From Acidimicrobiales bacterium (GTDB lineage: Bacteria; Actinomycetota; Acidimicrobiia; Acidimicrobiales; Bog-793): 64,000 nt of DNA. Every line of letters starts with the position of its first letter. The stretch's first letter is position 1. This document shows, in pieces, positions 49,053-60,034 of the stretch. Below the pieces are notes generated by a model that worked only from the letters and a program-made list of their open reading frames with translations, was not told the origin of the DNA and did not search any database. A program made the translations under genes and the position numbers. The stretch covers positions 62,001 through 126,000 of the forward strand of contig DATGLP010000026.1 of the NCBI GenBank assembly GCA_035294085.1, written 5' to 3'.

Positions 49053-49955
49053 TCAGGACCCGCCACGACGCCGAGGGGCCGCCCGCAGCCTTCGGCCGAG
49101 CTCGAGCGCGCGGCGGGCGGCCTCGAGGTCGGTGCGCCGCGGCCCCTCGCCGGCTCCGGGCACCTCGAGGAGCCCGGGCAGGCCATCGAGCGCCGGGTGG
49201 CTGATGAGCAGGCCGAGCGCCTCGAGGCCGATGTGCCCCTCGCCGAGGTTGGCGTGGCGGTCGCGGTTCGCGCCGAGCGCCACCTTCGAGTCGTTGAGGT
49301 GCACGCACGCGAGGCGCCCGAGCAGGTCGGCACGCCGCAGGCCGGCGACGACCTCGTCGGCCTCCTCGCGGTCGCGAAAGGCGACGCCCGAGGCGAACAG
49401 GTGCTGGGTGTCGAGGCAGACGCCGAGCCGCTCGTCGCCGCCGGCGGCGTCGAGGATCGCCGCGAGCTCGCCGAGGCTCCGCCCGACGGTGCCGCCCGCG
49501 CCCGCCGTGTTCTCGACGAGCAGCGGGCAGCCCTCGCCGCCGAGGCGAGCGGCCGCCATGTCGAGGGCGGCGACGAGCTCTCGGCCGACGCGGGCGCGCG
49601 CCGCGTCGAAGCCAGCTCCCCGGTGGCTCCCGACGTGGACGACGACGCCGGCGGCGCCGAGCTCGCTCGCCGCGACGAGCTCGCCGGCGAGGCGCTCGCG
49701 CGAGCGGGCCCGCAGGGCGTCGTCGCCGGTCGCGAGGTTGATGAGGTAGGCGGCGTGGACGAAGGTGGCCTCGACGACGGTGCTCTCGTGCGCCGCCTCC
49801 CGGTAGGCGTGGAGGGCCTCCGGCCGGTGCGCGGCCTGCGCCCAGACACGTGGGCTGGCGGCGAAGAGCTGGACCGCCTGGGCGCCGAGCGCCTCGGCAC
49901 GCTCAAGGGCGGCGAGCAGTCCGCCGGCGGTGCGAACGTGGGCGCCGAGGAGCAC
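49053..49955 (-). CDS. nfo: Endonuclease IV (AP endonuclease)
   Basis: The 300-aa protein is the TIM-barrel AP endonuclease IV, which cuts DNA 5' of abasic sites in base excision repair using three zinc ions. Typical elements are LGAHVRTAGGL, QAVQLFAASPRVW, VVVHVGSHRG, LLVENTAGAGGTVGRSL, LGVCLDTQHLFASG and HLNDSKVALGANRDRHANLGEGHIG. These contain the metal-binding His, Glu and Asp residues. The GTG start is six bases after a TACCGT box. It is divergent from miaB. Confidence 0.94.
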   Translation of the reverse strand: MLLGAHVRTAGGLLAALERAEALGAQAVQLFAASPRVWAQAAHRPEALHAYREAAHESTVVEATFVHAAYLINLATGDDALRARSRERLAGELVAASELGAAGVVVHVGSHRGAGFDAARARVGRELVAALDMAAARLGGEGCPLLVENTAGAGGTVGRSLGELAAILDAAGGDERLGVCLDTQHLFASGVAFRDREEADEVVAGLRRADLLGRLACVHLNDSKVALGANRDRHANLGEGHIGLEALGLLISHPALDGLPGLLEVPGAGEGPRRTDLEAARRALELGRRLRAAPRRRGGS

Positions 49956-49961
49956 CGCCCG

Positions 49962-49967
49962 ACGGTA
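49962..49967 (-). promoter_or_regulatory. -10 box, leaderless nfo
   Basis: On the minus strand TACCGT ends six bases before the nfo GTG, leaving no space for a ribosome site. Confidence 0.45.
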
Positions 49968-50004
49968 GCGAGTAGGCGGGGTCCGCGCCCGAGCGGCGCT
50001 CGCG

Positions 50005-50010
50005 TAACGT
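50005..50010 (+). promoter_or_regulatory. -10 box, leaderless miaB
   Basis: TAACGT ends six bases before the miaB GTG. The intervening GGGGAG is too close to the start to act as a ribosome site in the normal way. Confidence 0.45.
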
Positions 50011-50016
50011 GGGGAG

Positions 50017-51492
50017 GTGGCGCGCAAGTTCTTCATCCGCACCTTCGGCTGCCAGATGAACGAGCACGACTCCGAGCGCATCGCGGCCGATCTCACCGCC
50101 GGGGGGCTCGAGCGCACCGAGTCGCTCGCGGAGGCCGACGTCGTCGTGCTCAACACGTGCTGCGTGCGAGAGAACGCCGACAACAGGCTCTACGGCCACC
50201 TCGGGCAGCTGAAGGCGTTGCGGGCCGCGCGCCCCGGTCTGCAGATCGCGGTCGGCGGCTGCCTGGCCCAGAAGGATCGCGAGGCCATCGTGGCGCGCGC
50301 CCCGCACGTCGACGCCGTCTTCGGCACGCACAACGTCGGCCGAGCCGCCGCGCTCCTCGACGAGGCGCGCCGTGTGCGCCGGCCGGTGGTCGAGGTGCTC
50401 GACGCGCCCGTCGACGACGAGGCGGCCTTCCCGAGCGCGATGGCGGTGCGCCCGGACCTCGCCTACGCGGCGTGGGTGACGATCCAGGTCGGCTGCGACA
50501 ATTCCTGCGCGTTCTGCATCGTGCCGGCGGTGCGCGGGCCCGAGCGGAGTCGTCCCTTCGGCGAGCTCGTCGCCGAGGTGGAGCGCCTGGCTCGCGCTGG
50601 CACCGTCGAGGTCACCCTGCTCGGCCAGAACGTCAACTCCTACGGCCGGGACCTCACGGCGGCCCTCCGGCGCGCCGGGGCCGCGCCGGAGCGGCGGGCC
50701 TTCCTCGCCGGCGAGGCCTGGGCCGGCGAGGAGCGGGCGCGCCCGCGCCCGCTCTTCGCCGACCTGCTGCGCGCCGTCGGTGCGATCGAGGGGATCCGGC
50801 GCGTCCGCTTCACGAGCCCGCACCCGAAGGACCTGCGCCCGGAGACCATCGCGGCGATGGCCGAGACGCCGGCGGTGTGCGAGCAGCTCCACCTCCCGCT
50901 CCAGTCGGGAAGCGACCGCGTGCTCGCCGCGATGCGCCGGGGCTACACCGCCGAGCGCTACCTCGCGCGCCTCGCCGAGGCGCGCCGCGCCGTGCCGGAC
51001 CTCGCCGTGACGACCGACCTCATCGTCGGGTTCCCCGGCGAGACCGAGGTGGACTTCGAGGCCACGCTCGAGGCGGTCGTCGAGGCGCGCTTCGACAGCG
51101 CCTACACCTTCGTCTTCTCCCCCCGCCCCGGGACGCGGGCCGCGGCGATGGTGGACGACTTCGTCGACGAGGACGTCGTCGCGGACCGCTTCGCCAGGCT
51201 CAAGGTGGTCGTCGAGCGCCAGGCGCTCGAGGCCAACCGCGCGCGCGTCGGCCGGGTCGAGGAGGTGCTCGTCGAGGGCCCGTCGCGCAAGGACCCGGCG
51301 GTGCTCGCCGGCAGGACGCGCCAGAACAAGCTCGTGCACTTCGCGCCCGGCCGGGCGGCCCTCGCACCCGGCAGCTTCGCCGAGGTGCGGGTCGTCGCCG
51401 CAGCCCCCCACCACCTGCTCGGCGAGCTCGTCGCCGCGGGCGCCGACGGCGCTCGCGCGCGCCGGCGCTCGATCCCGGTCGGCGTCGGCTAG
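50017..51492 (+). CDS. miaB: tRNA-2-methylthio-N6-dimethylallyladenosine synthase MiaB
   Basis: The 491-aa radical SAM enzyme adds a methylthio group to i6A37 of tRNAs. The N-terminal UPF0004 domain holds [22 protein letters not shown] and GGCLAQKD with the auxiliary-cluster cysteines. The radical SAM motif is CDNSCAFC, followed by LGQNVNSYG and [17 protein letters not shown]-terminal TRAM domain is present ([18 protein letters not shown]). It is divergent from nfo and upstream of secA. Length is normal for the family. Confidence 0.96.
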   Translation: MARKFFIRTFGCQMNEHDSERIAADLTAGGLERTESLAEADVVVLNTCCVRENADNRLYGHLGQLKALRAARPGLQIAVGGCLAQKDREAIVARAPHVDAVFGTHNVGRAAALLDEARRVRRPVVEVLDAPVDDEAAFPSAMAVRPDLAYAAWVTIQVGCDNSCAFCIVPAVRGPERSRPFGELVAEVERLARAGTVEVTLLGQNVNSYGRDLTAALRRAGAAPERRAFLAGEAWAGEERARPRPLFADLLRAVGAIEGIRRVRFTSPHPKDLRPETIAAMAETPAVCEQLHLPLQSGSDRVLAAMRRGYTAERYLARLAEARRAVPDLAVTTDLIVGFPGETEVDFEATLEAVVEARFDSAYTFVFSPRPGTRAAAMVDDFVDEDVVADRFARLKVVVERQALEANRARVGRVEEVLVEGPSRKDPAVLAGRTRQNKLVHFAPGRAALAPGSFAEVRVVAAAPHHLLGELVAAGADGARARRRSIPVGVG

Positions 51493-51521
51493 GGCGGCGA
51501 GGACCTCGCAGGACCCGGCCG

Positions 51522-51527
51522 TAGACT
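51522..51527 (+). promoter_or_regulatory. -10 box of the secA transcript
   Basis: TAGACT is followed by three GTG codons in one frame (51528, 51531, 51534), the last six bases after the box. The transcript therefore begins at or next to the leader ORF rather than at secA itself. Confidence 0.45.
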
Positions 51528-51533
51528 GTGGTG

Positions 51534-51655
51534 GTGCCGCTGTCGAGCCCGTCCGCGCCAGCCCGGTCGAGGCGCGTCCGAGTGGAGCGAGGCGCGCCTC
51601 GCGCCGCCTCGCCGGACACGAGGCGGCTCGTGGCGTGCCCGCGGGCGGGGGAGCG

Positions 51656-51659
<4 letters not shown>
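51534..51659 (+). CDS. secA leader ORF (41 residues) overlapping the secA start
   Basis: The frame opens with GTG six bases after a TAGACT -10 box and runs 41 codons to a TGA that overlaps the secA GTG (GTGA). The peptide is basic (about ten arginines) with no hydrophobic segment, and its last residues are ACPRAGER. Position and overlap suggest a coupling or attenuating leader for secA, in the manner of secM but without sequence similarity. It may be a chance frame, since GC-rich DNA has few stops. Confidence 0.4.
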
Positions 51660-54400
<2,741 letters not shown>

Positions 54401-54410
54401 GGTGCCGGCG

Positions 54411-55574
54411 ATGAGCGCGCCCGGCGTCGGCGGCGCCGGGGTCGAGCGGGGAGAGCTCGCGGACGAGCTGGCCGAGCTCGCCGGCCGCCTCGAGGCCGCC
54501 GAGGCCTACCTGCACCTCGACAGGCTGCGGGCTCGGCACAGCGAGCTCGAGGCGCAGCTCGCCGACCCCGGCCTGTGGGAGGAGCCCGAACGCGCCCGGC
54601 GCCTCAGCGCCGAGTACGGGCGCGTGCGGTCCGACCTCGAGGAGCTCGAGCGGCTGCGCCGGAGCCTCACCGAGGCTCGCGAGCTGCACGACCTCGCGCT
54701 CGAGGAGGGCGAGGAGGCGCTGGAGGCGCTGCGGCCCGAGCTTCGCGAGGCGCTCGACGGCGTGCGCGCCGCCCTCGAGGAGCTCGAGCTGCGGAGCCTG
54801 TTCGCCGGCGAGTACGACGAGCGCGACGCGGTCTGCGAGATCCACGCCGGGGCCGGCGGCACCGACGCCCAGGACTGGGCCGAGATGCTCCTGCGGATGT
54901 ACCTGCGCTGGGCGGAGCGGCACGGCTTCGGGGTCGAGCTCGACGAGGTGTCCCCCGGCCAGGAGGCGGGCATCCTGTCGGCGACCTTCATCGTGCGCGG
55001 CCGCCACGCCTACGGCCTGCTCGCCGCCGAGCGCGGGGTGCATCGCCTCGTGCGCATGTCGCCGTTCGACTCCCAGCACCGGCGCCAGACGAGCTTCGCC
55101 TCCCTCGAGGCGACGCCGTTCCTCGAGGACGCCGGCGACGAGGTCGAGATCGACGAGCGGGACCTGCGCGTCGACACCTACCGCTCCTCGGGCGCGGGCG
55201 GCCAGCACGTCAACGTCACCGACTCGGCGGTGCGCATCACGCACCTGCCCACCGGGATCGTCGTCTCCTGCCAGAACGAGCGGAGCCAGCACCAGAACAA
55301 GGCCCGGGCGCTCCAGATCCTCGCCGCCAAGCTCGCCGAGCGGCAGCGAGCCGAGCGGCGCGCCGAGCTGAGCGCGCTGGCTGGTCCCCAGGCGAAGGTC
55401 GAGTGGGGCAACCAGATCCGCTCGTACGTCCTCGCTCCCTACCAGCTCGTCAAGGACCTGCGCACCGGCGAGGAGACCGGCAACGTCGAGGCTGTCCTCG
55501 ACGGCGACCTCGACCGCTTCATGGTCTCCTACCTGCGCTGGCGCCGCGGCGGCGGGGCGGAGCAGCCCGGCTAG
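54411..55574 (+). CDS. prfB: Peptide chain release factor 2
   Basis: RF2 (387 aa from ATG) ends translation at UGA and UAA. The stop-codon recognition motif SPF is present in RMSPFDSQ, and the GGQ loop of the peptidyl-transferase centre is GAGGQHVNV. The N-terminal helical domain is intact. The reading frame is continuous, so the +1 programmed frameshift that autoregulates prfB in many bacteria is absent here. The ATG is preceded by GAGGTG; a GTG three codons upstream is also possible. It follows secA by ten bases. Confidence 0.96.
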   Translation: MSAPGVGGAGVERGELADELAELAGRLEAAEAYLHLDRLRARHSELEAQLADPGLWEEPERARRLSAEYGRVRSDLEELERLRRSLTEARELHDLALEEGEEALEALRPELREALDGVRAALEELELRSLFAGEYDERDAVCEIHAGAGGTDAQDWAEMLLRMYLRWAERHGFGVELDEVSPGQEAGILSATFIVRGRHAYGLLAAERGVHRLVRMSPFDSQHRRQTSFASLEATPFLEDAGDEVEIDERDLRVDTYRSSGAGGQHVNVTDSAVRITHLPTGIVVSCQNERSQHQNKARALQILAAKLAERQRAERRAELSALAGPQAKVEWGNQIRSYVLAPYQLVKDLRTGEETGNVEAVLDGDLDRFMVSYLRWRRGGGAEQPG

Positions 55575-55760
55575 CCGAACGCCGCAGGCCTTCGACTGGC
55601 GAGTTGCGGCTGCGGGATCGCGCCGCTTCCTCGGCTCGGGCGGGTGATCTCGAGCCTGCGGTGACGGGTTGGCCAGCGACGGCCCCGCCTCGAGGGGTCG
55701 AATCCGTCCCTGGCGACGCGCTCGGGCGCGCGTCGACCAACGAGTGCCGGCTGCCAGGCG
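55575..55760. other. Non-coding stretch downstream of prfB
   Basis: This is the distal flank of the decayed transposase. It contains no protein-like frame and no clear inverted-repeat end of an insertion sequence that I can match. Confidence 0.3.
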
Positions 55761-56250
55761 CCTGGCGGTGGCCAGGGGAGCGTTCGATGCGTCGGACGGC
55801 GCCGAGCACCACGTCGGCGGCCGGCCAGCCGTCGATGACGGGCGCGACCTCCCAGGGTGTCTGCGGGACGCGTCGGCCAGGAGCGTGGAAGAGGGCCCGT
55901 CGCAACGCCTCGGGCCTCGCGTCGCGCCAGGTGCCGTCCGCGGAGCGGGGCTGGAAGCACCGCACGAGATCGGCTGCAGGGACGCCGATCTTCATCCAGG
56001 CAGCGTCTGCCTCGAAGGAGGTGACTGGGAAGCGGCAGCGCTCGGAGTCTGCAGCCGGCGCAGGAGCTGCTCGGCGCGGGCGTGGGCTCGGTGGTGACGA
56101 CGAGGTCCCTCGGGTCGGCTTCCCCGCTCGGTGCGCAGGCCCCAGGAGCCGTGATCGAGGGAGGGGAAGAGGCGGCGCTGGCGACCGGGGTGCAGGAGGT
56201 GCACGCAGGACGGTCAGGCGCGTGCCGTCTGGGAGGTCGGCGTCGGAGGA
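55760..56250 (-). pseudogene. Decayed IS1380-family transposase, C-terminal remnant
   Basis: Translated on the minus strand, two frames together give the end of an IS1380-type transposase. One frame has [20 protein letters not shown] and then [16 protein letters not shown], like the RLFD and HRxHARVED region. After a frameshift near 56050 another gives [19 protein letters not shown], then ADLVRCFQ, GTWRDARPEALRRALFHAPG and GWPAADVVLGAVRRI. This matches the NAAW...DL...W and EPKRLRYRLLH-like end of the family. The N-terminal catalytic part is missing, so it is non-functional. No terminal repeats were identified. Confidence 0.65.
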
Positions 56251-56663
56251 GCGCGAGGCGAGCTCGGCCGCCGCACGCTCGAGGATGCTCGGGTACGGGC
56301 AGCTCAGGAGCCGGCGTCGCCAGGGTGCGCTCGCCTGTTCTGGGCCTACCTCGGTCGGTGCCGCTCACCTGCTCCGCCCCGCCCTGCGGCCACCTCGGGA
56401 TCGACGACCGCTGCCGCTGCCGTCGTCACCGCCAGGTCGAAAGTTACACTCGCGTACTTATTGGCAGGGCCCCTCGTCGGCGATGCTTTGTCCACGTCTG
56501 TCACGGGTTTGTCATGTCGCGTCGGCTAGGGTTTGGCGGGTCGTCGCGGCGCACGCGCTGGAATGGCGCCGCGGGCGGCACGGTGACAAGAACGTGCAAG
56601 TCGTCGCACCTACCGAGGTGGGCAGCTGAGCCGTCTCAGCGGCTCGACCCGAGGAAGAGGACG
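56250..56663. other. ftsE upstream region
   Basis: This region is more AT-rich from about 56440 to 56540 than anything nearby and probably holds the ftsEX promoter. Boxes such as TTACAC (56453) and TAGGGT (56529-56534) can be seen but no pair has good spacing. A GAGGAAGAGG ribosome site lies just before ftsE. No gene is seen. Confidence 0.35.
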
Positions 56664-57491
56664 ATGATCCGGTTCGAGAACGTCACGAAGGCCTACCGGG
56701 GTGGCGAGCCGGCGCTCCGGGACGTCTCGCTCGAGATCCAGCGGGGCGAGTTCGTCTTCCTCGTGGGTCCCTCCGGCTCCGGGAAGACCACCTGCCTCAA
56801 GCTGCTGCTGCGGGAGGAGACGCCCGACGAGGGGGCGATCTGGGTCGCGGGCCGCAACATCGGCGAGCTCTCGCACTGGCGGGTTCCCTACCTGCGGCGC
56901 AACATCGGGTGCGTCTTCCAGGACTTCCGCCTGCTGCCGAACAAGACCGTGGCCGAGAACGTCGCCTTCGCCCTCGAGGTGATCGGGCGTCCCCGCAGCG
57001 TCATCTCGACGCAGGTCGCCCAGGTGCTCGAGCTCGTGGGCCTCGGCGAGAAGTCGGCCCGCATGCCCGACGAGCTCTCGGGGGGCGAGCAGCAGCGCGT
57101 CGCGATCGCGCGGGCGTTCGTCAACCGGCCGCTCGTCCTCCTCGCCGACGAGCCGACGGGCAACCTCGACCCGGCGACGAGCGAGGGGATCATGCGCCTC
57201 CTCGACCGCATCAACCGCACGGGGACGACCGTCGTCATGGCGACCCACGACGTCGGCATCGTCGACGCCATGCGACGGCGCGTCGTCGAGCTCGAGCGCG
57301 GGCGGGTCGTGCGCGACCAGCTGCGCGGCGTCTACGGTGCCGACGCGCCGAGCACCTCGCGGGGGATCCCCGCGGTGTCGCTCCTCGCCCCGGGTGCCGG
57401 CGGCTCGAGCGCGGGCGAGCGCGCCGCCTCGCCGTCGTCCACCGGTCGCGTCGCCGCGCTGCGGGCGCGCCGCGGCGTCCGGCAGGTGTGA
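56664..57491 (+). CDS. ftsE: Cell division ATPase FtsE
   Basis: FtsE (275 aa) is the ATPase of the FtsEX complex that controls peptidoglycan hydrolases at the septum. Walker [11 protein letters not shown]-loop [14 protein letters not shown], signature [15 protein letters not shown], Walker [15 protein letters not shown] and switch ATHDVGIV are present. The DFRLL segment is the usual FtsE variant. The protein has a 50-residue Ser/Gly/Ala-rich tail beyond the normal end, seen in some actinobacteria. Its stop overlaps the ftsX start (TGATG). Confidence 0.96.
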   Translation: MIRFENVTKAYRGGEPALRDVSLEIQRGEFVFLVGPSGSGKTTCLKLLLREETPDEGAIWVAGRNIGELSHWRVPYLRRNIGCVFQDFRLLPNKTVAENVAFALEVIGRPRSVISTQVAQVLELVGLGEKSARMPDELSGGEQQRVAIARAFVNRPLVLLADEPTGNLDPATSEGIMRLLDRINRTGTTVVMATHDVGIVDAMRRRVVELERGRVVRDQLRGVYGADAPSTSRGIPAVSLLAPGAGGSSAGERAASPSSTGRVAALRARRGVRQV

Positions 57492-58378
57492 TGGGCGTCT
57501 CGCTCGACTACGTCGCCAAGGAGACGGCGACGAACCTGTGGCGCAACCGCATGATGGCGCTCGCCGCCATCTTGACCGTCGCCGTGTCCCTCTCGCTCGT
57601 CGGGACGGCCCTCCTGCTGCGCCAGGCCGTCAACCGCCAGATCGGCCAGTTCGGCAGCAACGTGAGCCTGCAGATCTTCATGAACGCCGACGCGACGCCC
57701 CAGCAGGTGGCGAGCGTCCGCTCGCTCATCGAGCAGACGCCGCAGATCACTCACTTCACCTACCTCGACCACGCGGCGTCGTACGCCCAGGCGAAGCGCA
57801 TCCTCGCGAGCTCGCCGACCGCGCTCGAGGCGCTCACGCCGGCGACGACGCCGACGGTCTTCGACTGCCAGCTGAAGAGCCCGGACGAGGCGCCGACGGT
57901 CGCGGCGATCTTCAAGGGCTACCCGGGCGTGTACGCCACGCCGTTCCCCGCGCAGAGCATCCGCGTGCTCCAGCAGGTGACGAACGTGCTGCAGGCGATC
58001 CTCCTCGCCATCGCGATCGTCCTGCTCGTCTCCTCGTCCGTGCTGATCCTGAACGCCATCCGCGTGGCGATCTTCGCCCGCCGGCGCGAGATCGGCGTCA
58101 TGAAGCTCGTCGGGGCGACGAACTGGTTCATCCGGGTCCCCTTCATGCTCGAGGGGCTCGTGCAGGGGCTGTTCGGCGCCGTCGTGGCGGTCGGCATCGT
58201 GCTGCTCTCGAACGTCGGCGTCGGCTACCTGATCCGCCACTACCACGTCACCGTGCTCGGCTCGAGCGTGCTTCCCGCCTCGGACCTCGCCGTCACCGAG
58301 CTCGTCGTCGTGGCGATCGGTCTCGTCGTCGGCGTCGCGGGGTCCTCGGTCGCGATCCGGCGCTTCCTCGACGTCTGA
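57491..58378 (+). CDS. ftsX: Cell division membrane protein FtsX
   Basis: FtsX (295 aa) has four membrane segments: one after NLWRNRMM (MALAAILTVAVSLSLVGTALL), and three in the C-terminal half. An external loop of about 115 residues lies between segments one and two, the part that contacts peptidoglycan hydrolases or their adaptors. The cytoplasmic ARRREIGVMKLVGATNWFIR loop contacts FtsE. It is coupled to ftsE by the one-base overlap. In many actinobacteria smpB follows; here a serine hydrolase does. Confidence 0.95.
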   Translation: MGVSLDYVAKETATNLWRNRMMALAAILTVAVSLSLVGTALLLRQAVNRQIGQFGSNVSLQIFMNADATPQQVASVRSLIEQTPQITHFTYLDHAASYAQAKRILASSPTALEALTPATTPTVFDCQLKSPDEAPTVAAIFKGYPGVYATPFPAQSIRVLQQVTNVLQAILLAIAIVLLVSSSVLILNAIRVAIFARRREIGVMKLVGATNWFIRVPFMLEGLVQGLFGAVVAVGIVLLSNVGVGYLIRHYHVTVLGSSVLPASDLAVTELVVVAIGLVVGVAGSSVAIRRFLDV

Positions 58379-59223
58379 GGCGGCCGACCCTGGGGGCGAC
58401 CGGGCCCGGGCGGGCGCTCGCGGCCATCGACACCTGGGGGGCCGGGTCCGCCGCCGCCGCGCTCGTCGACCCCTCCGGGATCGTCGAGGCCCACGGCGAC
58501 CTCGGCCGGCCCTTCGCGCTCGCCTCGGTGACGAAGCTCCTCAGCGCCTACGCCGCGCTCGTCGCGCTCGAGGAGGGCATCGTCCGGCTGGACGACGAGG
58601 CCGGCCCGCCGGGCGCCACGCTCGAGCACCTGCTCAGCCACGCCTCGGGACTGTCCTTCGCCGACCGCAACGTCGTCCTCGCCCGCCCTGGTGCGCGCCG
58701 CATCTACTCGAACGCCGGCTTCGAGGTGCTCGCCGAGCACCTCGCCGCCGCGGCTGGCATGCCCTTCTCCCGCTACCTCGCCGAGGCGGTGCTCGAGCCG
58801 CTCGGGCTCGCGACGACGCGCCTCGAGGGCTCGCCGGCGGCCGGCGCCCGCTCCAGCGCTGGCGACGTCGCCGCCTTCGCCGTCGAGCTGCTGGCACCGC
58901 GCCTCGTCGCACCCGAGACCCTCGGGCGCGCCGTCACGGTCGCCTTCCCGGGCCTCGCCGGCGTCCTGCCGGGCTTCGGTCGGATGGCACCGTGCGACTG
59001 GGGGCTCGGCTTCGAGCTTCGCGACGCGAAGGCGCCGCACTGGACCGCCCCCTCCTGCTCGCCGGGCACCTTCGGGCACTTCGGCCAGAGCGGCACGTTC
59101 TGCTGGGTGGACCCAGCGGCGCGCTGCGCGCTCGTCGTGCTCACCGACCGCCCCTTCGGCCCCTGGGCGAAGCGAGCGTGGCCGGCGCTCGGCGAGGCGG
59201 TGCTCGCCGGGCGCGGCGACTGA
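58375..59223 (+). CDS. Serine hydrolase of the beta-lactamase/penicillin-binding-like family, CTG start
   Basis: The protein (about 282 aa) has the three motifs of class C beta-lactamase-like hydrolases: SVTK (SxxK nucleophile and general base), YSN (YxN) and HFGQSG in the third-motif position. They act on D-amino-acid peptides, esters or lactams. No signal peptide is visible. No ATG, GTG or TTG exists in frame before the conserved N-terminus. CTG at 58375 overlaps the ftsX stop (CTGA), and a second CTG lies at 58390. The first fits the overlap habit of this genome, although no ribosome site precedes it. Confidence 0.85.
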   Translation: MRRPTLGATGPGRALAAIDTWGAGSAAAALVDPSGIVEAHGDLGRPFALASVTKLLSAYAALVALEEGIVRLDDEAGPPGATLEHLLSHASGLSFADRNVVLARPGARRIYSNAGFEVLAEHLAAAAGMPFSRYLAEAVLEPLGLATTRLEGSPAAGARSSAGDVAAFAVELLAPRLVAPETLGRAVTVAFPGLAGVLPGFGRMAPCDWGLGFELRDAKAPHWTAPSCSPGTFGHFGQSGTFCWVDPAARCALVVLTDRPFGPWAKRAWPALGEAVLAGRGD

Positions 59224-59251
59224 CCGCCGGGTCGCGCCGAGGCACGCAAAG

Positions 59252-59257
59252 TAGACT
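59252..59257 (+). promoter_or_regulatory. -10 box before the nucleotidyltransferase mini-ORF
   Basis: TAGACT ends seven bases before the ATG at 59265. This places the transcription start at the mini-ORF, not at the enzyme gene. Confidence 0.4.
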
Positions 59258-59264
59258 CGCGCCC

Positions 59265-59294
59265 ATGGCGTCGGCGCCCCCGTCGAGGCGATGA
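59265..59294 (+). other. Nine-residue mini-ORF overlapping the nucleotidyltransferase start
   Basis: The frame encodes MASAPPSRR and its TGA overlaps the ATG of the next gene (ATGA). It is preceded at seven bases by TAGACT, the same hexamer and layout as at secA. Confidence 0.35.
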
Positions 59295-60034
59295 AGGGCG
59301 TCCTCCTCGCCGGCGGGACCGGCAGCCGGCTGCACCCGCTCACGCGCATCACGAACAAGCACCTGCTGCCGATCTACGACCGCCCGATGATCTCCTACGC
59401 GGTCGAGGCGCTCGTCAAGGCCGGGATCACCGAGCTCATGGTGGTCACCGGGGGCACCCACGCCGGCGAGTTCCTGCGCCTGCTCTCGAACGGGGAGGAC
59501 CACGGCGTCGACCGGCTCTGCTACGCCTACCAGGAGCGGCCCGGGGGCATCGCCGAGGCGCTCGGGCTCGCCGAGCGCTTCGTCGGGGACGACCTCGTCC
59601 TCGTGATGCTCGCCGACAACGTGTTCGGCGCGTCGATCCGGCCCGTCGTCGAGGCCTTCGGCCGCCAGGGAAAGGGTGCCCGGATCGTCCTCGCGCGCGT
59701 CGAGGAGCCCGAGCACCTCCGCCACCTCGGCGTGCCGGAGCTCGGCCCGGACGGCAGCGTCGTGCGCATCGTCGAGAAGCCGCACGACCCGCCGAGCCCC
59801 TACTGCGTGACGGGCCTCTACTGCTACGACCCCTCGGTCTTCTCGGTGATCGCGACCCTCGAGCCCTCCGGGCGCGGCGAGCTCGAGATCACCGACGTGA
59901 ACAACCACTACGTCGCCGCGGGACAGATGTCCTACGACGTCTACGAGGGCTTCTGGGGCGACGCCGGCGAGTCGATCGACGCCTACTACGCCGTCAACGA
60001 CCACGTCCGGCGCTACGGGGCCAACCTGGGCTGA
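59291..60034 (+). CDS. Sugar-1-phosphate nucleotidyltransferase (RmlA-like)
   Basis: The 247-aa protein has the nucleotidyltransferase start GVLLAGGTGSRLHPLT with the phosphate-binding GxGxRLxPLT, then NKHLLPIYDRPMI, VMLADNVFG and VEKPHDPPS. Residues RGELEITDVNNHYVA and FWGDAGESIDAY match glucose-1-phosphate thymidylyltransferases. It is shorter than typical RmlA (about 290 aa), missing the C-terminal helices that form the allosteric and tetramer site. It would make dTDP- or UDP-sugars for cell-surface glycans. Its last 41 bases overlap the convergent geranylgeranyl-reductase-like gene. Confidence 0.9.
   Translation: MKGVLLAGGTGSRLHPLTRITNKHLLPIYDRPMISYAVEALVKAGITELMVVTGGTHAGEFLRLLSNGEDHGVDRLCYAYQERPGGIAEALGLAERFVGDDLVLVMLADNVFGASIRPVVEAFGRQGKGARIVLARVEEPEHLRHLGVPELGPDGSVVRIVEKPHDPPSPYCVTGLYCYDPSVFSVIATLEPSGRGELEITDVNNHYVAAGQMSYDVYEGFWGDAGESIDAYYAVNDHVRRYGANLG

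Noticed and set aside
54411-54540. Programmed frameshift in prfB
   Set aside because: The reading frame is continuous from the start through the N-terminal helices, with no internal TGA.
55685-55710. tRNA T-arm-like GGGTCGAATCC
   Set aside because: It lacks the TTC of the T loop and no acceptor, D or anticodon arm can be built around it.
55571-56368. 265-residue minus-strand frame between prfB and ftsE
   Set aside because: Its composition is Arg/Pro/Ser-rich and it does not hold the transposase-like segments in one frame; the region is better explained as a frameshifted IS1380 remnant.
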